A stretch of DNA of 5,208 nucleotides, from assembly GCA_041570235.1 (NCBI GenBank), contig JBFFWN010000239.1:1-5208 (forward strand), in the 5' to 3' direction. The notes beneath the pieces are model-generated. The model did not search any database, was not told where the DNA came from, and was given only the letters and a program-made list of their open reading frames with translations. A program made the position numbers and the translations under genes. Of this stretch, positions 1-5,208 are shown in pieces. Within the stretch, counting starts at the first letter, position 1. Each line of letters begins with the position of its first letter. Origin of the DNA: SZUA-36 sp041570235. Its GTDB lineage: Bacteria; Pseudomonadota; Gammaproteobacteria; Xanthomonadales; SZUA-36.

Positions 1-1229
1 GGGGACCAGACTCCATTGTGCTTTGCCACGATCCCAGCCAAACCCTGGTAAAAGTCACCGGCCATCGTATATAACTCATCCAGGGCAACCAATGGCATGC
101 TTACGTGGTTGTACACCAGTTTTTTGCCACCCGAGATATTCGGTAAATTAAGGGTCGTTTCCCTGACGGCATCCAGCCCCCCAACATGTGTGATCATGGT
201 AGAGGGATTCAGACTGCCCTGCTCCATCATTTTCAGCGATTCGAGCATGTCATCGGTATTACCGCCACTGGTGCCCACGACGTGTGTGGCCGCGTAATGC
301 ACATTGAAAAAGTTAAACTCGGCTAAAAACCCGGAATCCGTCGGTCCGGCGAAGAAATTAAGACAACCGTCAAAACCCAGTAAGCTGTCAGCCTGTTCCA
401 CCAGCGTTCTGTTGGGCACAAAAACAAAGACATCGTTGAATCCCTTGCCATCGGGCGTGAGTGAACGCAGGTAGTCCACATCCTTGTCTTTCTCGGACGT
501 GTTGACGTATATAAGCTCAATGCCATTTTCCCTGGCTTCTTCTACCGTGTAGATAGCCGCGGCCCGCTTGAGACGGGCAGCGTTCGTACCGGTGACTACC
601 AGCAAACCGGGTTTTCGATCACAGTGAATGGCGTAATCAATTGCACCCAGGCCCATGGGACCAACACCCGCAAGCAATGCCATGGCGCCACCTTCGACGA
701 TGCCCATTTCGTGTTCATAACTGCCTGGCCTGGTGTGGTAACTGGCGTGAAAACTGCCGACGATGCATGACATCGGCTCCGCCAGCGACCCATGGTAAAA
801 CGCATCACCGTTGAAGGGCAGCAGACAATTCTGCTCCATCACCTCGGAAGGAATGATGGCATACTGGGAATCACCACCGATATGACGATATGAATAACCC
901 GGTGCTGATAATATTCCGACCGGTCCGTCGTCATAGTTCAGCGCGGGCTGAATCGAAAACCTGTCACCCGCCCTGAAACTGTCCGACCAACGACTGCCGA
1001 CCTCCAGGATTTCACCACAGAATTCGTGCCCAATAATGATCGGTTCATCGGCAATATTTGCAGGGACACGTTTGTGTTTGGTGGCCTGGGTTACGGCCTT
1101 ATACGAAGACATGCAAATCGAATCGGATACGATCCTGGCCAGGATCTCGTTATCTGTAATCGCCGGAAGTTCAATTGTCTCAAGACGCAGATCCTTCTCT
1201 CCGTAAAGTCTTACCGCTTTTGTTTCCAT
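1..1229 (-). CDS. Zinc-type medium-chain dehydrogenase, L-sorbose-1-phosphate reductase-like (SorE family), 3' end outside the window
   Basis: SorE-type enzymes reduce L-sorbose 1-phosphate (or a related ketose phosphate) to D-glucitol 6-phosphate with NAD(P)H. I translated 409 residues from the ATG at 1229; the frame stays open to base 1. Catalytic zinc ligands of the medium-chain family are visible: Cys39 in SICMS, His68-Glu69 in IIIGHEFCGEI, and Glu151 in LAEPMSC. The nucleotide-binding motif AGVGPMGLGAID lies at 187-198. The loop that usually holds four structural-zinc cysteines (about 91-122) has none. After the second Rossmann strand the sequence is VVTGTN (211-216), with Gly where NAD-dependent enzymes often have Asp, so NADP use is possible. 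FVPNRTLVEQ, NFFAGPTD and VVGTSGGNTDDM fit my recollection of the SorE group better than ordinary alcohol or sorbitol dehydrogenases. Family length is about 410 residues, so probably only a short tail is missing. The gene lies directly after the SDR, as expected for a reductase/dehydrogenase pair. The family is well supported; the substrate is inferred. Confidence 0.85.
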   Translation of the reverse strand, partial: METKAVRLYGEKDLRLETIELPAITDNEILARIVSDSICMSSYKAVTQATKHKRVPANIADEPIIIGHEFCGEILEVGSRWSDSFRAGDRFSIQPALNYDDGPVGILSAPGYSYRHIGGDSQYAIIPSEVMEQNCLLPFNGDAFYHGSLAEPMSCIVGSFHASYHTRPGSYEHEMGIVEGGAMALLAGVGPMGLGAIDYAIHCDRKPGLLVVTGTNAARLKRAAAIYTVEEARENGIELIYVNTSEKDKDVDYLRSLTPDGKGFNDVFVFVPNRTLVEQADSLLGFDGCLNFFAGPTDSGFLAEFNFFNVHYAATHVVGTSGGNTDDMLESLKMMEQGSLNPSTMITHVGGLDAVRETTLNLPNISGGKKLVYNHVSMPLVALDELYTMAGDFYQGLAGIVAKHNGVWS

Positions 1230-1234
1230 GTATG

Positions 1235-1238
1235 TTCC
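1235..1238 (-). promoter_or_regulatory. Weak ribosome binding site of the SorE-like gene
   Basis: GGAA sits 5 nt before the ATG at 1229, preceded by an A-rich stretch (1241-1256) with only a single G and two T breaks. This gap between the SDR stop and the start codon shows no hairpin or promoter that can be recognised by eye. The A-rich leader may help ribosome loading. Confidence 0.35.
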
Positions 1239-1268
1239 ATTTTTTCTTTTTATCAAATACAGCTTGTA

Positions 1269-2348
1269 TCAGTTGAGCATGACCTGGCCGCCCGTTACCG
1301 GTATGGCCTGGCCGGTTTCATATCTTTGTTCAACCGCGTAAAGAATGGCCCTGGTAACGTCCGCGCCATTGCAGCCGCGATTCATAGGCACCTGGGATTC
1401 ATAATATTGACGGACATCACCAAGTGTTTTTGCACCCGACACCTTGCCGGTTTTGAGGTACTGTACAAACAGGCCATTAACCGGGTCGGACCACAATGGG
1501 CCATCGAAAAAGTTGCCCGGGCATATCGTATTGACCTTGGTATTATCCTCGACCAGCTCCTTGGCAAAACTCTGTACCAACCCGACGCAACCAAATTTGG
1601 ATCCGGCGTATGCACCGTTCCTGTTGGAACCTTCCAGGGCTGACTTGGAACTGATACTGATGATGTCGGTAAAGTAATTTCCATGCGGCCGGTTCATTTG
1701 CTCCATCACCGGTGCAACGTGCTTGGTACAAAGGAAGAAACCGATGTAGTTCACATCGGTCACAAACCTGAACTCACTCAATTCCTGTGCCTTTACACTT
1801 GCTGCCTTGAGCACGCCCGCATTGCTGACAAATACATCGATACCGCCGGCAGTTTGAACAACCTGGGAAACCATATGGCTAACCGAGTCTTCATCGGTGA
1901 CATTGACCGCCACACCGAATGCAACCGTCCTGCCTTCCTGCTGGTTCAGTTCTTTAGCGAGGCTTTTTGCACCCTGCTCGTTCATGTCTGCAATGAACAC
2001 CAGGGCACCGTGAGTGATCAACTCACGCGCGATCGCTTCACCAAAACCCTGGGCGCCACCGGTGACGACACAGACCTTGTTATTGACCACGGCAGCGCGG
2101 CCTGAAACCTTTGTGGCAAGCGATGTGCCATTCAGTGCATCGTCGTAATCTTCTCCCAGTACGAATGCGCCCGCGCCTTTGACAGCGACTGAGCGCATTC
2201 CCTTCACAAACTTGTCTGACAACTCCCCTGCTTCACAGGTTAAATCCGGCTTGTCGATGTGATCACGGAAAACGACGATATCGCCTTTTTCCCCGTCAAA
2301 ACTGAGACCACGCAACATGGGCGCGACATCACATGCCAGCTTGTTCAT
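1269..2348 (-). CDS. Short-chain dehydrogenase/reductase, sorbitol-6-phosphate 2-dehydrogenase-like, with aldolase-like N-terminal extension
   Basis: It is a cytoplasmic NAD(P)-dependent oxidoreductase that probably interconverts an alditol phosphate and a ketose phosphate. Counting from the Met at 2348 (359 residues), the Rossmann motif TGGAQGFG is at 96-103. Asp121, at the end of the second strand (FIADMN), favours NAD over NADP. SNAG is at 175-178, and the catalytic tetrad is Asn200, Ser234, Tyr247 and Lys251 (YAGSK). The C-terminus ends in the usual TGGQVML form. Classical SDRs are about 250-270 residues and start just before the Rossmann motif; here about 90 residues precede it. That stretch contains VAVKGAGAFVLGEDYDDAL (about 55-73), which resembles the C-terminal end of class II aldolase domains as found in bifunctional aldolase/SDR proteins such as RhaD-type enzymes, but the aldolase zinc-binding part is absent. 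The start at 2348 is chosen by ribosome-site spacing and the ATGA overlap; 2354 would add two residues. The SorE-like gene follows after a gap of about 40 nt. The SDR family is certain; the exact substrate is not. Confidence 0.87.
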   Translation of the reverse strand: MNKLACDVAPMLRGLSFDGEKGDIVVFRDHIDKPDLTCEAGELSDKFVKGMRSVAVKGAGAFVLGEDYDDALNGTSLATKVSGRAAVVNNKVCVVTGGAQGFGEAIARELITHGALVFIADMNEQGAKSLAKELNQQEGRTVAFGVAVNVTDEDSVSHMVSQVVQTAGGIDVFVSNAGVLKAASVKAQELSEFRFVTDVNYIGFFLCTKHVAPVMEQMNRPHGNYFTDIISISSKSALEGSNRNGAYAGSKFGCVGLVQSFAKELVEDNTKVNTICPGNFFDGPLWSDPVNGLFVQYLKTGKVSGAKTLGDVRQYYESQVPMNRGCNGADVTRAILYAVEQRYETGQAIPVTGGQVMLN

Positions 2349-3655
2349 GACCATTTTCCTGTCAGTGTAATGGCCTCTTCAGGGCGGGAATGATCCATGG
2401 CTTTTCCAATCGCAGCGTATTCTTCGATACGCTCACCCAGGCTCAACGGCGCCAGCGGGTTATCGGGGCTGAAAAAAGCCAGCTTCGGATCGCCAGCAGC
2501 CAATTTTTCATGGGCTACCAGGGCCCATGCTGCATCTGCCAGGTGGGAGAACTGCGCTTCCAACAGAATCGGGCAGTTGAAGGACTGGCGCGAACTGTTG
2601 ATATCGACACCACTAATTTCCAATAGATGGTTTTCACGGCACAGCTTCTGTAAACGCAGCAACTGTTTTCTTGTGTTTCGTGGTGGCATATAGGTAATAG
2701 CCTTGAAACCTATAGCGGCCAACTGCGGAACAAACTCGTCAAGGTAGTCATCTTCGAATTTCTCGGCTTTTTTATCACCGGTGGCCGACTCACCGACATC
2801 ACCCAGGTATGCATAGGCCGGAATAGCGCCAATTTTATTTGCAAAATCCACGGCCTCGTAAACCGAAATGCATTCTTCTTTTGTAGATGGCAGGAAAAAC
2901 TCAGGCACCAGGGCCGATTTCAAGATACCCAGCAGATCATAAGCATAGTGTGGATTTTCAGTATCCAGCAACAAGCCGCGTAAGCCTGCAGCCAGCGGAA
3001 TCTGCAACTGGAGTTCAACAAAATCAACCAGGCTCTGTCCGCGTCCGTAAATATTGAGCAGCTTGAGCACCAGGGCATACAGGATATGCCGCTCGGTGAC
3101 AGAACCGCCACCGGATGCTTCAGAACACTTCAAAATGTCCGCTTCAAAATCGAGCGGGGCTACGCCGAACGTGGCCAGGTGTGTATTGAGCCTTTCTACT
3201 TCCCTGCGGTCACGCGCGAGACGCGCCCTGTGTACCGGCTCCAGAAACTCACGAAGTACAGCCAGTTTTGTTTTTGGGATGCCGTGAAATGCAATGTAAG
3301 AGATGTTTGGTTCATCGGGGTTATTGGTCTTCAAACCCTCCGCCATGGTGCCGTCCATATTGACACGCAGTTCAAAACCCACCGTACTCGCAATATTCAC
3401 CGACTTGCAGGCTTCCAGGAACTCTTCGCAACCCGATACAGAGTCATGATCCATGATACCCACCGTCCGTAATCCCGCCTGTGCGGCTTTCACGGCAATC
3501 ATGCTCGGCGAGTACGGGCTGAACGAATAAATTGAGTGGACGTGGTTATTGACCTCTTCGGTCTGTCGCACACCGTCTTTTACAGACTCACCCAGTGCAC
3601 TCACTGCCGCGAGGCGCCGTTCGGGTGTTCCGCCATTGAGTTCTTCGAGGTTCAA
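2345..3655 (-). CDS. PHP-domain protein (putative metal-dependent phosphoesterase/hydrolase)
   Basis: PHP (polymerase and histidinol phosphatase) proteins are metal-dependent hydrolases, often phosphatases, with a multinuclear site of His, Asp and Glu. In this 436-residue protein the first motif is NNHVHS (His38, His40), the second MDHDS (Asp69, His70, Asp71), followed by GFELR with Glu95. Further candidate ligands are His124 in AFHGIP and His190 in TERH. The last motif, at about 349-354, reads GVDINS, which keeps Asp351 but has Asn where the canonical motif has His. The middle, about 200-300, is poorly conserved in PHP proteins generally, and no signal peptide or membrane segment is visible, so it should be cytoplasmic. 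The start is taken as TTG because it falls 1 nt after the E1 stop, follows a G-rich site, and gives about 35 residues before the first motif. GTG codons at residues 18 and 29 are alternatives. The stop overlaps the SDR start. The substrate is unknown; from context it may be a sugar phosphate or a related ester. Confidence 0.82.
   Translation of the reverse strand: MNLEELNGGTPERRLAAVSALGESVKDGVRQTEEVNNHVHSIYSFSPYSPSMIAVKAAQAGLRTVGIMDHDSVSGCEEFLEACKSVNIASTVGFELRVNMDGTMAEGLKTNNPDEPNISYIAFHGIPKTKLAVLREFLEPVHRARLARDRREVERLNTHLATFGVAPLDFEADILKCSEASGGGSVTERHILYALVLKLLNIYGRGQSLVDFVELQLQIPLAAGLRGLLLDTENPHYAYDLLGILKSALVPEFFLPSTKEECISVYEAVDFANKIGAIPAYAYLGDVGESATGDKKAEKFEDDYLDEFVPQLAAIGFKAITYMPPRNTRKQLLRLQKLCRENHLLEISGVDINSSRQSFNCPILLEAQFSHLADAAWALVAHEKLAAGDPKLAFFSPDNPLAPLSLGERIEEYAAIGKAMDHSRPEEAITLTGKWS
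2357..2360 (-). promoter_or_regulatory. Ribosome binding site that decides the SDR start
   Basis: The motif AGGA lies 8 nt before the ATG at 2348 but only 2 nt before the ATG at 2354. Normal spacing therefore favours 2348, which also forms an ATGA overlap with the PHP stop codon, typical of translational coupling. Confidence 0.55.
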
Positions 3656-3656
3656 A

Positions 3657-5208
3657 CTAAACCCCCAGCCGGCTGATACGTTGCAATTCGCCGTTGGTAT
3701 AGTTCTGCTTCACCACGTGTCCCGGTAACGGAACCACACGTTCATGAACCGCATCAATGATCCAGCCCGCCTGCGGATAATAATCCTCCTCAAGCTCAGC
3801 TGCCGGTGAGATCCAGTTCCTGGCGCCAACAACCACCGGTGGGCCATCCAGGTAGTCAAAACACAGGGTTGTGATATTTGATGCGATATTGTGTAACGCG
3901 GAACCACGTTCGACGGCATCGGAGGCCAGCACAATACGGCCGGTTTTCTTCACAGACTCAATAATCGTGTCGTAGTTGAGAGGGTTGATGAAACGCAGGT
4001 CGATTAATTCGACTTCCATTCCATACTTCTCCTTCATTTCCTCCACGACCTTCATACCGCTGTAGAGCACCGGACCTACAGTGACGAGCGTCAGATCTTT
4101 ACCCTGCTTGCGAATGGCTGGTTCACCTTCCGGTGTTTCGTAATAAGCTTCCGGCACACCGCCTTCTTCAAACAGTTCACCGACACCATAGGTCTTCTGT
4201 GATTCGAAGAAAACGACCGGATCCGTGCCCGCCAGGGCCAGGTTTAACATGCCCTTTGCATCGTGAGGCGTTGCCGGATAGAAGACCTTCAGCCCGGGGA
4301 TGTGATTGACCATGGAAGACCAGTCCTGCGAATGCTGGGCGCCATACTTGTTGCCCACCGACACACGCAAAACCAAAGGCATTTTCAAAATGCCGGCCGA
4401 CATCGATTGCCATTTTGAAATCTGGTTAAATATCTCGTCACCGGCACGACCCATGAAGTCCGCATACATCAATTCAACACAAACACGGCCTCCACTGAGA
4501 GCATAACCACAGGCTGAACCGACAATGGCGCCTTCGGATATGGGTGAGTTAAACAGGCGGTGGTAGGGGATCGACTCAGTCAGGCCACGATAGCAGGCAA
4601 AGGCGCCGCCCCAGTCACGGTTTTCTTCACCAAAAGCGACCATGGTCGGGTCGGCGTAAAAGCGATGTATCATCGCTTCGAATATGCCGTCACGGTAGGT
4701 ATAGAGCTTGTTAGCTGAAAACGGCTTGCCGCTGGCATCAAACGCATAACGCTCCTTTCTCTTCAACTGCTTGACGCGTGGGTTCTCTTCGGCAGCCAAC
4801 AGGACCTCAGGCTCGCGTTCATCGAATCTCTCGACCTTTTCATTAGAAAACATGACTTTTTCAATCAAACCCAGGTCACACAAGGGTGAAACACTGTCAT
4901 CGATGGCCAGTTTCATGGCTTTGGATACCTTGGCGACAACCCTTGCCTGCATTGAGCCGATATCGGCCTTGGTGATGGTGCCGTTGGCCAGCAGGTAATC
5001 ACCAAATTTCTTAACGCAATCTGCCTCTTCCCACAAGGCCATCTCTTCTTTCGAACGGTACGAGGAAGCATCTGATGGAGAGTGTCCGGACATGCGGTAC
5101 GTTACGACATCCAGCAATGCGGGACCTTTACCGGCCAGCAGTAACTCCTTCTGACGGGCCGTGGCATCTGCAACTGCCAGCGGGTTATAGCCATCCACAC
5201 GCTCTGCA
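3657..5208 (-). CDS. Fused alpha/beta 2-oxo acid dehydrogenase E1 component (thiamine-diphosphate dependent), 5' end outside the window
   Basis: E1 enzymes use thiamine diphosphate (ThDP) to decarboxylate a 2-oxo acid and pass the acyl group to the lipoyl domain of an E2 partner in the cytoplasm. The frame is open to the right edge, where it reads AERVDGYNPLAV, matching the VDGxDxxAV segment of E1-alpha, so roughly the first two thirds of the alpha part is missing. The GTG at 5198 is an internal valine, not a start; residues below count from it. The alpha part ends with the active-site loop TYRMSGHSPSD (33-43) and YRSKEE (47-52). A linker at about 115-165 leads into a complete E1-beta half: GEENRDWGG (190-198), SPISEGAIVG with probable catalytic Glu222, YADFMGRAGDEIFNQ (245-259), GAQHSQD with His289, and the C-terminal domain from LTLVTVG (369-375) through DLRFINPL (400-407). 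Most bacterial pyruvate and branched-chain E1 enzymes have separate alpha and beta genes, so the fusion marks a particular subfamily. Substrate is unknown, and no E2 or E3 gene is visible. The stop lies 1 nt before the PHP gene. A transketolase-like carboligase role is an alternative. Confidence 0.9.
   Translation of the reverse strand, partial: AERVDGYNPLAVADATARQKELLLAGKGPALLDVVTYRMSGHSPSDASSYRSKEEMALWEEADCVKKFGDYLLANGTITKADIGSMQARVVAKVSKAMKLAIDDSVSPLCDLGLIEKVMFSNEKVERFDEREPEVLLAAEENPRVKQLKRKERYAFDASGKPFSANKLYTYRDGIFEAMIHRFYADPTMVAFGEENRDWGGAFACYRGLTESIPYHRLFNSPISEGAIVGSACGYALSGGRVCVELMYADFMGRAGDEIFNQISKWQSMSAGILKMPLVLRVSVGNKYGAQHSQDWSSMVNHIPGLKVFYPATPHDAKGMLNLALAGTDPVVFFESQKTYGVGELFEEGGVPEAYYETPEGEPAIRKQGKDLTLVTVGPVLYSGMKVVEEMKEKYGMEVELIDLRFINPLNYDTIIESVKKTGRIVLASDAVERGSALHNIASNITTLCFDYLDGPPVVVGARNWISPAAELEEDYYPQAGWIIDAVHERVVPLPGHVVKQNYTNGELQRISRLGV
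3662..3666 (-). promoter_or_regulatory. Probable ribosome binding site of the PHP-domain gene
   Basis: A run of five G lies 6 nt before the TTG at 3655, inside the last codons of the E1 gene. It is a G-rich, imperfect Shine-Dalgarno match, but its position supports the unusual TTG start. Translational coupling to the E1 stop codon is also likely, because the stop and start are separated by one base. Confidence 0.35.

Noticed and set aside
1..1229. Ordinary alcohol dehydrogenase, sorbitol dehydrogenase or threonine dehydrogenase identity for the left-hand gene.
   Set aside because: The missing structural-zinc cysteines and the wording of the C-terminal half fit the L-sorbose-1-phosphate reductase group better, although the substrate remains inferred.
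1230..1268. A possible terminator or promoter between the SDR and SorE-like genes.
   Set aside because: The gap is A-rich on the coding strand but has no GC-rich inverted repeat followed by a T run, and no convincing -35/-10 pair.
1026..1643. A 205-codon open frame on the plus strand.
   Set aside because: It lies opposite the SorE-like and SDR genes, which both have clear family motifs in their frames. Its own translation shows no recognisable domain, so it is an antisense shadow.
1683..2105. A 140-codon open frame on the plus strand.
   Set aside because: It is fully antisense to the Rossmann core of the SDR and has no domain or convincing ribosome site.
3086..3472. A 128-codon open frame on the plus strand.
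   Set aside because: It is fully antisense to the PHP-domain gene, with a composition typical of a complementary-strand shadow.
5196..5198. GTG as the start of the E1 gene.
   Set aside because: The frame continues upstream to the window edge as AER before VDGYN, and this is an internal conserved segment of E1-alpha. The valine is not an initiator.

Overview
This is a bacterial window, nearly all protein-coding, with four genes all on the minus strand and packed end to end. In transcription order (right to left) they are: (1) the C-terminal part of a fused alpha/beta thiamine-diphosphate E1 dehydrogenase, cut by the right window edge; (2) a PHP-domain metallohydrolase-like protein; (3) a short-chain dehydrogenase/reductase (SDR) with an unusual N-terminal extension; (4) a medium-chain, zinc-type dehydrogenase of the L-sorbose-1-phosphate reductase (SorE) type, cut by the left window edge. 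The spacings are 1 nt, a 4-nt ATGA overlap and about 40 nt, which is a strong operon signature. No promoter, terminator, RNA gene, mobile element, repeat or CRISPR array is visible, so the operon starts beyond the right edge and continues to, and possibly past, the left edge.

The organism cannot be fixed from this window. The sequence is of medium GC with ordinary bacterial codon use, Shine-Dalgarno-like motifs and one probable TTG start. A proteobacterium is plausible, but that is only an impression.

Functionally, genes 3 and 4 resemble the two-dehydrogenase pair of L-sorbose catabolism: SorE reduces a ketose 1-phosphate to an alditol phosphate, and a sorbitol-6-phosphate-2-dehydrogenase-like SDR oxidises this to a ketose 6-phosphate. 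The fused E1 enzyme and the PHP protein are not part of the classical sorbose pathway. Their tight co-transcription with the pair suggests a less familiar sugar, alditol or cyclitol catabolic route, in which a ThDP enzyme cleaves or oxidises a 2-oxo intermediate and the PHP protein may act as a phosphatase or hydrolase. That pathway is inference. The enzyme families are seen in the sequence.

The points most worth a second look are the four-gene combination itself, an aldolase-like remnant fused to the front of the SDR, the altered last metal motif of the PHP protein, and the loss of the structural zinc cysteines in the SorE-like enzyme.
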